Assembly (NCBI GenBank): GCA_964521715.1
Contig: CAZFSS010000013.1
Location: 21,404 to 85,403, forward strand
Origin: DAOVRD01 sp964521715
GTDB taxonomy: Bacteria; Planctomycetota; Brocadiia; SM23-32
DNA length: 64,000 nt
Direction: 5' to 3'
The stretch's first letter is position 1, and each line of letters opens with the position of its first letter. Shown piece by piece: positions 52,072 to 60,272 of the stretch. The notes under the pieces were generated by a model that was given only the letters and a program-made list of their open reading frames with translations, ran no database searches and was not told where the DNA came from. A program made the translations under genes and the position numbers.

Positions 52072-53121
52072 GTGGGCCACTTTTTCCAGGGGTGCTACAC
52101 GGCACTTGTCACCCCCTTCACAGGCGATAGCGGCGAGGCGATCGACTACGAAGCCCTGCAAAGGCTCATCGAGTTCCAGGTGGCCGCAGGCGTCAGCGGT
52201 ATCCTCGCCGTGGGGACGACGGGGGAAAGCCCCACGCTGAACTGGGAGGAGCATTCCGAGGCCATCGTCAGGACGGCCCAGTTCGCTGCCGACCGGTGCG
52301 CTGTCATCGCGGGCACCGGCTCGAACAGCACCGCGGAGTCCCTCGCCAACACCCACCACGTCGTGGATCACGGGATCGGGGCGATCCTCCTGGTTGAGCC
52401 CTACTATAACGGGCCCAGCTCCATCGAGATCCGCAAGGAGTACATGGAACCGGTGGCCCGGGAGTTCCCTGACGTGCAGGTGATACCGTACGTCATCCCC
52501 GGCCGCAGCGGCACGCAGCTCCTGCCGGAAGACCTGGCCATCCTGAAGGACGACTGTCCGAACGTCAGCGCCGTCAAGGAGGCCAGCGGCAGCCTGGACA
52601 ACATGCGCAAGACGCGGAAAGTCTGCGGACCCGAGTTCGACATCCTGAGCGGCGACGATGGCCTGACGCAAGCGATGATGACCGACGACGTGATCGCCGG
52701 CTGCGGCGTCATCAGCGTCGCCTCCAACGTGGCGCCCGCCGCCGTGCGGCAGATGGCCGAAGCATTCCTTGCCGGTGACCGGGACGAAGGCGAGAGGCTG
52801 GCCGGCGCGCTGAAACCGCTCTTCGACATCGTGACGGTCAAGACCCAGGAAGACAGCCCCTACGGCAAACGCCTGTGCAAGGCGAGGAACCCCTTGCCGA
52901 TCAAGACGTTGATGCGCCTGCTCGGAATGCCGGTCGGTCCCGTGCGTCGGCCGCTGGGCAAGATGACGCCGTCCGGGCTCGGCGTCGTCGTTGCGGCGGC
53001 CAGGCAGGTATGGGAGAGCGCCCCGGAGGTGCTGGAGCCTCTGGCAAGGGCATTCGACGTTGACGTTGAGGATCGCCTGTCCAACGCCAAGTACCGGCGC
53101 GGCCTCAGCTATGAGAACTGA
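52072..53121 (+). CDS. DapA/NAL-family lyase (4-hydroxy-tetrahydrodipicolinate synthase-like)
   Basis: A 349-residue class I aldolase-fold protein. Landmarks are YTALVTPF, VGTTGESPTLNWEEH (the TTGES motif), the tyrosine in VQVIPYVIPGRSGTQL and the Schiff-base lysine in VSAVKEASGS. True DapA has about 290-300 residues; this protein carries about 50 extra C-terminal residues (RPLGKMTPSGLGVVVAAARQ onward). It could be the lysine-pathway enzyme, with dapB elsewhere in the window, or another pyruvate-dependent lyase. I chose the GTG behind GGAGG. Confidence 0.85.
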   Translation: MGHFFQGCYTALVTPFTGDSGEAIDYEALQRLIEFQVAAGVSGILAVGTTGESPTLNWEEHSEAIVRTAQFAADRCAVIAGTGSNSTAESLANTHHVVDHGIGAILLVEPYYNGPSSIEIRKEYMEPVAREFPDVQVIPYVIPGRSGTQLLPEDLAILKDDCPNVSAVKEASGSLDNMRKTRKVCGPEFDILSGDDGLTQAMMTDDVIAGCGVISVASNVAPAAVRQMAEAFLAGDRDEGERLAGALKPLFDIVTVKTQEDSPYGKRLCKARNPLPIKTLMRLLGMPVGPVRRPLGKMTPSGLGVVVAAARQVWESAPEVLEPLARAFDVDVEDRLSNAKYRRGLSYEN

Positions 53122-53191
53122 CCGGGCCGTCGACTGGCCGTTTCATCTGCCCGGAGGCCCGGGTTTCTGACCGCTTGATGAGGGAAGCGCC

Positions 53192-54292
53192 ATGGAAGAC
53201 AAACCCAGGCCCATAAAGCTCGATGTGCTCTTCAACCAACTGCCAGACCTGGAGGCCAGCGACCTCCACCTGAAGGTCGGCAACCCGCCCATCTACCGCA
53301 TAAAGGGCGAGCTGCACCGCGCCAAAGCCGATCCACTGACGCAGAAGCAGATCTACTCCCTGGTGGAGGAATGGCTGGGCAAGGAAAAGATGGTGGAACT
53401 CGAGGAGCGCGGGAGCCTGGACATCGGCCACGACTTCGGACGCGGGCGCGTCCGCGTCAACATCTTCCACCAGACCGGCCGGCTGAGCCTGGCGGCGCGC
53501 ATGATCAAGGAGGACGTCCCTTCGCTGGACGACCTGCACCTGCCTCCTGCGCTGACCAGGCTCGTCGACGTCAAACAAGGGCTCGTCCTCGTCTGCGGCA
53601 TCACGGGCTCGGGCAAGTCGACGACTCTGGCCTGCCTGATCGAGATGATCAACCGCAAGCACCGCCTCCACATCCTGACCATAGAAGACCCCATCGAATA
53701 CCTGCATCACGACGGCAAGTGCATCATCAACCAGCGCGAGATGGGCATCGATTGCCGCGACTGGGCGGATGCCTTGCGAGCCGCCGTCCGCGAGGACCCG
53801 GACGTGATCCTGGTGGGCGAGATGCGCGACGTGGAGACGTTCCAGGCGGGCCTCATTGCAGCGGAGACAGGCCATCTCGTCTTCGGCACGCTTCACACGT
53901 CCAGCGCGGCCAGCACTCTGTCCCGTATCCTTGACCTCTTCCCCCCCGATAAGCATTCCCTCATCCGCCAGAGCCTCAGCTTCAACCTGAAGTGCATCGT
54001 ATGTCAGAAGCTCATTCCCTCCTGTGCGGACGTCCCCGTAGTCCCCGTGGTCGAGTTGATGTTCGTCAATCCGCCGGTCCGCAAGGCCATCGAGGACGGT
54101 GAGGACGCCCACATCACCGACCTGATAGCCGTGGGCAGGGAGGAAGGAATGCAGACCTGGACCGATTCCTTTGTGGACATGGTCCACAAGGGCCTGGTCG
54201 AGAAGAGGGTGGCGGTTCGCTTCGCTCCGAACAGAGACGCGCTTGAAATGGCACTCAAGGGCATCGACATCGCTCATCGCGCCATCGGCTAG
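53192..54292 (+). CDS. PilT/PilU-type secretion (retraction) ATPase
   Basis: A 366-residue hexameric ATPase. Walker A is CGITGSGKSTTLACLIE, the Asp box ILTIEDPIEYLHHDGKCI, Walker B VILVGEMRDVETFQAGL and the His box GHLVFGTLHTSSA. The N-terminal PAS-like domain begins SDLHLKVGNPPIYRIKGEL. The length matches PilT, the type IV pilus retraction motor. No pilB, pilC or major pilin gene lies next to it; the following gene is a divergent relative. Confidence 0.93.
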   Translation: MEDKPRPIKLDVLFNQLPDLEASDLHLKVGNPPIYRIKGELHRAKADPLTQKQIYSLVEEWLGKEKMVELEERGSLDIGHDFGRGRVRVNIFHQTGRLSLAARMIKEDVPSLDDLHLPPALTRLVDVKQGLVLVCGITGSGKSTTLACLIEMINRKHRLHILTIEDPIEYLHHDGKCIINQREMGIDCRDWADALRAAVREDPDVILVGEMRDVETFQAGLIAAETGHLVFGTLHTSSAASTLSRILDLFPPDKHSLIRQSLSFNLKCIVCQKLIPSCADVPVVPVVELMFVNPPVRKAIEDGEDAHITDLIAVGREEGMQTWTDSFVDMVHKGLVEKRVAVRFAPNRDALEMALKGIDIAHRAIG

Positions 54293-54295
54293 AAC

Positions 54296-56104
54296 GTGAA
54301 CGGACCTGCGAGCATGGCTTCAGCATTCATGTCGGGCACAGGCGGACAAAGGGCGGCGGTTCTGGCGGCGATCATCCTCGGTGCGGCCGTGCTGGCCGGG
54401 CCCGCAATGGCCCAGCAGGCGGCGCCTGCACCGCCCGCGGACGCGCAAGCGGCGCCGGCTCAACCGGCCGGCATGCCTCCAGGAATGCCGGCAGCGCGGC
54501 CGGCCGGCGTGCCCATGTACGTCAACCCCCTTTGGCTGGCTCTGATCATTATCAGCGTTTGCTTCTGGCTCTACGTGACGTCCTGGGTGGGCGATGACGC
54601 CCGGGGGACGAACCTTGACTTCTTCAAGTACTCCGCCCTGCTTCTGGCTGCAGGCGGACTCGGGATGATCCTGACGCTGCTGGTGCACGCGGCCTTCGGA
54701 TTCCTGACGATAGCCCTGGTCCTGGGCGCGTTCAGCTTCTACATCGTCGTGAGGAACAAGACCGTGCCGGAGAAGTTCAAGTTCCTGGGTCGCGAGCATC
54801 GGGCACGGCTGTTGGCTGCCATACCGGTTCTGAGAGGCCTGCCGTCCCTGCAAGCGAGGGTCCGGACGGTCAGGGCGTCCGTGCCGCTCCGGAACGAATC
54901 CGGTCAGGGCCTGGACGACTTGCTCGAGGAGGACGCCTCGCTGGCCGAGCCTGCGGGCATCTTGATGGACCTGATCGTGCGGGGAGCAGCAACCGGGGCC
55001 CGCAGGGCACGTCTCCAGCCGGCAGGCGAGCAGTACATCGCGCAGTACGTCCTGGACGGCGTCCTGCAGAACGTGGAGGGCTTCGAGTCCGACACGGCAA
55101 AGCAGGTTATAGGCTGCGCCTCGCGCTTCGTCGGGCTCGCCAAGGACGGAAGAATGAAGCGTGGCTCCGGAAAGATGACGGCGGATCTGGCCGGAACGGG
55201 ACAGGTCGAGATCGAAGTGGCCGTCTCCGCCTCCGGCGGGCAACCCGTCCTGCAGCTCGGCTTGCCGAACTGGACGGCGGGCCTCCAGCGCTCCGGGCTG
55301 GAAGCGCTGGGCATGCACGAGGTGCTCGTCAAGAGGGTGAAAGCCGCCATCGAGCAGAAGAAGGGAGCCCTCATAGTCAGCGGACCGCCCGGCAGCGGCA
55401 GGACGACCACCCTGTACTCCGTCTGCCGAACGCTGGACGTTTTCGCCACGGACATCGTGACGCTCGAGGCGACGGAAGAGTTCGAACTGGAGCACATTCG
55501 GCGCTGGACCATGGCGCCCGAACGGCCGTTTGCCCAGGTGTATCAGCAGATCGTGCGCGAAGGGCCGCAAGTCCTGATGTTCGGGGAGATCGAGACGGAG
55601 GAGCACGCACGGACGTTGTTGACGTTCGCCGTGCAGGAGGGCGAACTGCTCACGTCCTTCGAGAGCGACGACGCGCCGGATGCCCTCCTGCGCCTCGTGA
55701 AACTAGCGGGCGGACCGGATCTGGTCAACCGAGCCGTTACGTGCGCGGTGGCCCAGCGGCTGGTCCGCAAGTTGTGCACGAACTGCCGAGAGGAGATCGA
55801 GCCGAACCCGGCCATGCTGCAGAAACTGGGTGTCAATGCCAATGAGCCCGGCCTCTGGTATCGGCCGGTCGGCTGTGAGGCGTGCCTGAACTCCGGGTAT
55901 CACGGCCAGACGGGAATCTTCGCCATGCTCATCGTGACCGAGCCCATCAAGGAATTGCTGACGCGGTCGGACGTCTCGCCCGACGCGATCCAGAAGGTGG
56001 CCGGGAAGGCTGCGTTCAGGACCATGTACCAGGACGGAGTGGCGAAGGTCACCGCCGGAATCACGACGATAGAGGAAGTCCGACGTGCGCTCAGGCGCGG
56101 CTAG
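54296..56104 (+). CDS. Membrane-anchored GspE/PilB-like ATPase
   Basis: A 602-residue protein of unusual plan. It begins with a signal-like helix (AAVLAAIILGAAVLAGPAMA), an Ala/Pro-rich linker and three further hydrophobic segments (LWLALIIISVCFWLYVTSWV; LLLAAGGLGMILTLLVHAAF; FLTIALVLGAFSFYIVV). A secretion-ATPase domain follows from about residue 190. Walker A is VSGPPGSGRTTTLYSV and the Walker B-like segment is VLMFGEIETEEHA; the zinc knuckle is CTNCREEIEPNPA and CEACLNSGYHGQTGIF. GspE/PilB proteins are normally soluble. The Asp and His boxes are altered, so it may be partly inactive or regulatory. It starts at a GTG three bases after pilT. Confidence 0.82.
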   Translation: MNGPASMASAFMSGTGGQRAAVLAAIILGAAVLAGPAMAQQAAPAPPADAQAAPAQPAGMPPGMPAARPAGVPMYVNPLWLALIIISVCFWLYVTSWVGDDARGTNLDFFKYSALLLAAGGLGMILTLLVHAAFGFLTIALVLGAFSFYIVVRNKTVPEKFKFLGREHRARLLAAIPVLRGLPSLQARVRTVRASVPLRNESGQGLDDLLEEDASLAEPAGILMDLIVRGAATGARRARLQPAGEQYIAQYVLDGVLQNVEGFESDTAKQVIGCASRFVGLAKDGRMKRGSGKMTADLAGTGQVEIEVAVSASGGQPVLQLGLPNWTAGLQRSGLEALGMHEVLVKRVKAAIEQKKGALIVSGPPGSGRTTTLYSVCRTLDVFATDIVTLEATEEFELEHIRRWTMAPERPFAQVYQQIVREGPQVLMFGEIETEEHARTLLTFAVQEGELLTSFESDDAPDALLRLVKLAGGPDLVNRAVTCAVAQRLVRKLCTNCREEIEPNPAMLQKLGVNANEPGLWYRPVGCEACLNSGYHGQTGIFAMLIVTEPIKELLTRSDVSPDAIQKVAGKAAFRTMYQDGVAKVTAGITTIEEVRRALRRG

Positions 56105-56136
56105 CGCGCTGCACACCGCCATGTGAGAGGAAGCAG

Positions 56137-56835
56137 ATGACCTCGACGATTGGCGTGCTTGTCATCCTGGTCGTGGTGGGCTTCAGCGGGTATGCGGGCT
56201 ACAGGGACGGCATCTTCTTCACCGCTTACGCCCTCATGCGGAACCTGATCGGCTTCCTGTGCGCCATGAGTTTCTACGAGGCGTTGACGCGCGTATTCGA
56301 GGGCCTTATTTCCGACACTCCTATGGCCCACAAGTACTTCCTTCTGATATCGTTGGCCCTCATAATGGCCGCCGTCTTCATCTTGGGGCGCTGGCTCAAG
56401 GTGCAGTACACGGTCCCGAACGTCCCGTGCACCGAGTATGCGGACAGGATCGGCGGGCCCGTCATCGGGGTCTTCAACGGCGTGGTCGTCACGGGCTTCT
56501 TGCTCATCGCCTGGTCAATGCTCCCTTTCGCGAAGTACATCCCGGGGGACTACGGCCGCCTGCAGATCAAGTCGGGGGTGCTGGACACAGGCGCCATGAT
56601 GCTCCGGTACTACAAGTACGCCGAAGAGCGGATGGGCGGCAGCACGCCCTTCCTGCTGCAGGACGAGCCGGTCACAGGGGACCTCAATCAGAACGGCCGG
56701 GGCGATCCGGGAGAGGAGTTCGTTGACGCGAATCGGAACGGGCAGTGGGACCGGGGGTGGCTGTGGAAGTACAAGAACCAGGCGTCGATCACCTGGGAAG
56801 ACCTGGAGGGCTTGCCCGGTTTTGAGACGGAGTAG
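56137..56835 (+). CDS. CvpA-like membrane protein with Ca-binding-type repeats
   Basis: A 232-residue protein. The N-terminal 140 residues contain four hydrophobic helices (STIGVLVILVVVGFSGYAGY, LMRNLIGFLCAMSFYEAL, FLLISLALIMAAVFILGRWL and GVFNGVVVTGFLLIAWSML), an arrangement like CvpA. The C-terminal part has two Asp/Asn loops, DLNQNGRGDPGEEF and DANRNGQWDRGW, of the D-x-N-x-NG type seen in EF-hand/dockerin-like calcium sites. It follows the GspE-like gene by 32 bases, with GAGAGGAAGC before the ATG. Function unknown. Confidence 0.7.
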   Translation: MTSTIGVLVILVVVGFSGYAGYRDGIFFTAYALMRNLIGFLCAMSFYEALTRVFEGLISDTPMAHKYFLLISLALIMAAVFILGRWLKVQYTVPNVPCTEYADRIGGPVIGVFNGVVVTGFLLIAWSMLPFAKYIPGDYGRLQIKSGVLDTGAMMLRYYKYAEERMGGSTPFLLQDEPVTGDLNQNGRGDPGEEFVDANRNGQWDRGWLWKYKNQASITWEDLEGLPGFETE

Positions 56836-56947
56836 CTATCCGGCCGGCCCGGGCGGCTCGTCCCGAGCCTGCACGTCGCGGCCCTCAGTTTATCCGGCAA
56901 GGGACCGCTCTGCCCTGTCCGTCTCAGCCGAACCCCAGGAGGTAGCC

Positions 56948-57238
56948 CTGCTCATCCTACCCAACATCATCACGTTCCTGCGTCTCGCGGCCGTGCCCGC
57001 CATCGCGGTGCTGTCCTACAGCCGGAGCGCAGCCGGCGTCGCGCTGGACGTGGGCCGTGGCCTTCCTGGCGGGCGGCTGCTCGTCTTCTGGGCGGCCGTC
57101 GCCATGACAGGCGCTTCGCTCGGGTTCCTCGTCAAGTTCACGCTCATCCATCGCCAGCAGTTGCTGAGGGTCCTGTCGCGAAGGCTGGACCGGCCGCAGT
57201 CCCCTCCCGGTGAGACATGGACCGAGAACAATGGCTGA
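56948..57238 (+). pseudogene. PgsA-like (CDP-alcohol phosphatidyltransferase) remnant or short membrane protein
   Basis: The frame begins LLILPNIITFLRLAAVPAIA, the signature start of phosphatidylglycerophosphate synthase, at a CTG five bases behind a perfect AGGAGG. The catalytic motif DGxxARxxxxxxxxGxxxD is missing. After about 28 residues the sequence changes and ends with one membrane helix (LVFWAAVAMTGASLGFLVKF) and a basic tail. It looks like an internally deleted pgsA of 96 codons against a usual 180-190. It overlaps the next gene by 22 bases. Confidence 0.5.
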
Positions 57239-58275
57239 GAAACGCCGAGCTCCGCGGGTGCGACGCCATACCTTGTCTGGTGTACCTGTCCGCCGCCGTC
57301 CGGCGTCTTTACGGCGACGAGCTCGAGCGGGTCTGCGCCCGGTATCCTGAGCTGGACGTCATTCCTTCGGCCCCGTTCGAGGACGACGAGCGCTTTGCGC
57401 CCGGCGAGAGGGCCGGGGAGCAGCTCGTCGATGCCTGGGGGTGCGTGTGGGAGAACCTGCACGATGGCATCGTGGGCCAGGTCACTGGCAATCCCCTTGC
57501 TGACTGGGACGCCATGGACGGCTACGGGCCGCCCTCCCCTGCCGAGACCGGCCACTTCGACCCGATCGACTGGGAGCATGAGGAACGGATCATCCGCTCC
57601 GGTCGCGAAGCCGGCGTACTCACGCGGGGCGCCGTAGACCACGGGTTCTTCTTTCAGCGCCTCTACTACCTGCGCGGCTTCGAGGGACTCATGGAGGACG
57701 TCGGACGCGCAGATCCGCGCCTGGACACGCTGTGCGAGATGGTCCTGGCCTTCAACGAAGGGCTCGTGCGGCGTTACCTCGACATCGGCGTAGACGTGAT
57801 GTACTTCGGCGATGATCTTGGAATGCAGGATCGGCTGACTATCTCCCCGGCTGCGTGGCGGCGCTGGGTGAAGCCGGCGTACGCCAGGCTCTTCGGCATG
57901 TGCCGCGAAGGCGGAACGCACGTCTATCTGCACTCCGACGGCCACATCGTCGACGTCATGCCGGACCTGATCGAGTGCGGCGTGACCATCCTGAATCCCC
58001 AGGATCTGTGCAATGGCCTGGAGAACGTCCGCCGCTTGCTCAAAGGCAAAGTCTGCATCGACCTGGACATAGACCGGCAGAGGATAGTGCCGCGCAAGAC
58101 GCCGGCCGAGATAGATGTCCATATCCGTCGCTGCGTTGAGACGCTCTGCTCACCCCGGGGCGGCCTGATGCTGACGTGCGGCATCTACCCCGGAACACCT
58201 CTGCGCAACATCGAATCGGTCCTGAGCGCGATGTCGAAGTACCGCACACCCGACACGAGGCGCTCCCTCAAATGA
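57217..58275 (+). CDS. Uroporphyrinogen decarboxylase (URO-D) superfamily protein
   Basis: A 352-residue TIM-barrel protein. The superfamily segments are YFGDDLGMQDRLTISPAAWR, then WVKPAYARLFGMCREGGTHV, YLHSDGHIVDVMPDLIECGV and LNPQDLCNGLENVRRLLKG. These match the methyltransferase-like branch (MtaA/CmuA-type and related) rather than HemE, which has a different N-terminal substrate loop. Many such proteins occur in anaerobes and act on methylated compounds or corrinoid proteins. No corrinoid protein gene is beside it, so the substrate is open. Confidence 0.82.
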   Translation: MDREQWLRNAELRGCDAIPCLVYLSAAVRRLYGDELERVCARYPELDVIPSAPFEDDERFAPGERAGEQLVDAWGCVWENLHDGIVGQVTGNPLADWDAMDGYGPPSPAETGHFDPIDWEHEERIIRSGREAGVLTRGAVDHGFFFQRLYYLRGFEGLMEDVGRADPRLDTLCEMVLAFNEGLVRRYLDIGVDVMYFGDDLGMQDRLTISPAAWRRWVKPAYARLFGMCREGGTHVYLHSDGHIVDVMPDLIECGVTILNPQDLCNGLENVRRLLKGKVCIDLDIDRQRIVPRKTPAEIDVHIRRCVETLCSPRGGLMLTCGIYPGTPLRNIESVLSAMSKYRTPDTRRSLK

Positions 58276-58342
58276 CCGACGCCGCCGCACAGTGACGTGC
58301 GGGGACCCGCAGACCGCATGGCGGGCTGCCGGGCGCAGTTGC

Positions 58343-58370
58343 TTGACAGCCTGCGGCGTTGATATAGAAT
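58343..58370 (+). promoter_or_regulatory. Sigma-70-like promoter of tRNA-Leu
   Basis: A perfect TTGACA and TAGAAT are separated by 16 bases, ending ten bases before the mature tRNA 5' end. Confidence 0.65.
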
Positions 58371-58380
58371 GGCAATTCGT

Positions 58381-58468
58381 GCGGATGTGGCGGAACAGGC
58401 AGACGCGCTAGGTTCAGGACCTAGTGGGCCAAAAGCCTATGGGGGTTCGAATCCCCCCATCCGCACCA
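58381..58468 (+). tRNA. tRNA-Leu (anticodon CAG), CCA encoded
   Basis: An 88-base class II tRNA. The acceptor stem GCGGATG pairs with CATCCGC and is followed by A and CCA. The anticodon arm CTAGG-TTCAGGA-CCTAG gives anticodon CAG (Leu). A long variable arm (TGGGCCAAAAGCCTA) and the T-arm GGGGG-TTCGAAT-CCCCC complete it. Leu tRNAs are common integration sites, and an integrase gene follows. Confidence 0.95.
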
Positions 58469-58570
58469 CTCCCCTCCCTCGTAAGCTCCTGACACACAAA
58501 CCTTTACGCCCTGCCTTCCGAAGTCCTTGAAAGTCGCCTCCCCGCCTGCTCGCATAGCTGGTGTCTGTGT

Positions 58571-58591
58571 TCGGACACTTTTCGGACACTT
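58571..58591 (+). repeat. Tandem TCGGACACTT repeat upstream of integrase
   Basis: Two exact direct copies of TCGGACACTT start at 58571 and 58582, one base apart, about 50 bases before the integrase ATG. They may be recombinase or excisionase arm sites or an operator. Confidence 0.5.
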
Positions 58592-58641
58592 CACGGGCCC
58601 GGACCACCCGTGAGTGCCGGCACAGCAAGGAGGTATAGGCG

Positions 58642-59808
58642 ATGCCTGACCCATTCCGCGAGCCAAAGAGCGGGAACTACTTCGTCAGCTTCTCACACAT
58701 GGGGCGGCGCTACAAACGGTCCACGGGCAGCTTCGACCTCAGTGCAGCCCGACGTGCGCAGAGAATCATCGACGGCAGAATAGCTCAGCTCAAGGCGGGC
58801 CTTGTCAACGTGCCCGCCGGAGTATCCCTCCCGCAGTTTGTCTTCGATGGCAGGACCGAACCCGAAGCAGAGGATCAGCCGTGCGATCTCCCCCGGTTTG
58901 TCGACGAGTATCTCCGCGAATCGGCACCGCCCGCCAAGGCAGCGTCCACCCACCAGACTGAACGCATCCACATCCGCCATCTTCTCCGCTTTGCGGAGGA
59001 GCAACAGGTGACTGAACTCGGTGGCCTCGGCCGCGGCTTCTTCGAGGCTTTCAAACGCTGGCGCCACGAACAGGGGGCGCGCAACGTCACGATCAACAAG
59101 GAGCTCAGCACGTTCCGCCACATGGTGAACGTAGCCGTGAAGTCCGGGATGCTGGAGAAGAACCCGCTCGACGACGTCAGCTGGCTCAAAGAAGAGAGCA
59201 CGTTCGAAAGATTCCGGACCGGAGCGGAGGTCAACGCGGTGCTGTCCCAAGGCGGCTACTCGGAGGAGGAGCAGGCCCGGATACGCCGCTTCCGCTACTT
59301 GGCGCCCGACGAGGTGCAGCGCCTGCTGGAGCTCTTTCGGGGGAGCCCGACGTACGCCTTCGTCGCGACGGCAGCCTACACGGGCATGCGTTTCTCGGAG
59401 ATCCTGAGGCTGAAGTGGTCCGACGTTGACTTCGACAACGGGCGGATCCTCGCGCGGGGTCACAAGGGATCGCGCCAGTCACGCGAGTCCCCGCGGTACG
59501 TAACCTTGCACCCGAACCTGGCCGACATCCTTGCGAAGCACAGGGAGCAAAGCTCCAGCGCAACGGTGTTCACGAGCGACAAGGGTTACTACCACTGCCA
59601 CCTGAAAAAGCTGACAGACGGCACAGAGTTCGAGGGCGTCCGCTTCCACACGTTTCGGCACTCCTTCGCCAGCAACCTTGCCCGGCAAGGTGTCGACGAA
59701 CGGCTCATCGATCACCGGATGGGGCACCAGACCGAGGCCATGCGACGGCACGATCAGCACCTTTTCCCCGACCAGCAGCATGAGGCCATCAAGCAACTGG
59801 GTTTCTGA
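58642..59808 (+). CDS. Tyrosine recombinase/integrase lacking the catalytic tyrosine
   Basis: A 388-residue phage-type integrase. An N-terminal arm/core-binding part includes TERIHIRHLLRFAEEQQVTE and WRHEQGARNVTINKELSTFR. The catalytic domain has R250 (AYTGMRFSEILRL), H336 and R339 (FHTFRHSFASNL), and H362 (MGHQTEAM). The nucleophilic Tyr expected in the following MRR-Y-x-HLFP context is absent: the sequence is MRRHDQHLFP (residues 367-376) with no Tyr afterwards. AAGGAGG precedes the ATG. It is recognisably an integrase but probably cannot cleave DNA. Confidence 0.9.
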   Translation: MPDPFREPKSGNYFVSFSHMGRRYKRSTGSFDLSAARRAQRIIDGRIAQLKAGLVNVPAGVSLPQFVFDGRTEPEAEDQPCDLPRFVDEYLRESAPPAKAASTHQTERIHIRHLLRFAEEQQVTELGGLGRGFFEAFKRWRHEQGARNVTINKELSTFRHMVNVAVKSGMLEKNPLDDVSWLKEESTFERFRTGAEVNAVLSQGGYSEEEQARIRRFRYLAPDEVQRLLELFRGSPTYAFVATAAYTGMRFSEILRLKWSDVDFDNGRILARGHKGSRQSRESPRYVTLHPNLADILAKHREQSSSATVFTSDKGYYHCHLKKLTDGTEFEGVRFHTFRHSFASNLARQGVDERLIDHRMGHQTEAMRRHDQHLFPDQQHEAIKQLGF

Positions 59809-59852
59809 GCGATATCCGCAACTGGGGCGACCTCATTCCGTTGCCGGAGCCC

Positions 59853-60257
59853 TCAGCCGCTACCCAGGTACTTCCGGAGGCTTCCGTAGGGTATCATGTG
59901 CCTGCCCTGCTGGCTGGCCGCGGACTTGGTGCTTTCTAACTCGCCCTCCCGGATCCACCTGCGAATCGTAGACTCCGACCTGCCCAGCATCTGAGCCGCC
60001 TCCTTGACGGAGTAGGTTGCCTTCGGAGATCCGAGCCCCGTGCCGCCTTGCCTGCCCACGGCATCTGCGATCCTGCTCAGCTGGCGTTCGATGCCCGCGA
60101 GGAGGTGCTGGGTCTCGGGTCCTAGTTCAAGGACAAGCGTGCTGGTCAGAGATGGCGCAAGGAGGCCGGTGTCGCGGTTCTGGGGGAGGCACAAGATGGT
60201 TTCCTGAAAGTCTGCCATAGTAACCTGTTCCAATAGCCGAAGGAGACTCTCACTCAC
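59853..60257 (-). CDS. Excisionase-like HTH DNA-binding protein
   Basis: A 134-residue protein. The C-terminal 55 residues form an excisionase/MerR-type HTH (YSVKEAAQMLGRSESTIRRW, then IREGELESTKS and HMIPYGSLRKYLG). The N-terminal half contains a helix, TQHLLAGIERQLSRIADAVG, probably for dimerisation. It converges with the integrase gene and lies just downstream of the MCM-like gene, a typical place for a recombination directionality factor or island regulator. An ATG 13 codons in is an alternative start. Confidence 0.82.
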   Translation of the reverse strand: MSESLLRLLEQVTMADFQETILCLPQNRDTGLLAPSLTSTLVLELGPETQHLLAGIERQLSRIADAVGRQGGTGLGSPKATYSVKEAAQMLGRSESTIRRWIREGELESTKSAASQQGRHMIPYGSLRKYLGSG

Positions 60258-60272
60258 ATAGAGCCCCGCGGC

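Noticed and set aside
58421..58666. Minus-strand small frame ending near WGDSNPHRLLAH
   Set aside because: It reads through the tRNA-Leu gene on the opposite strand; this peptide is a well-known false prediction from tRNA antisense sequence.
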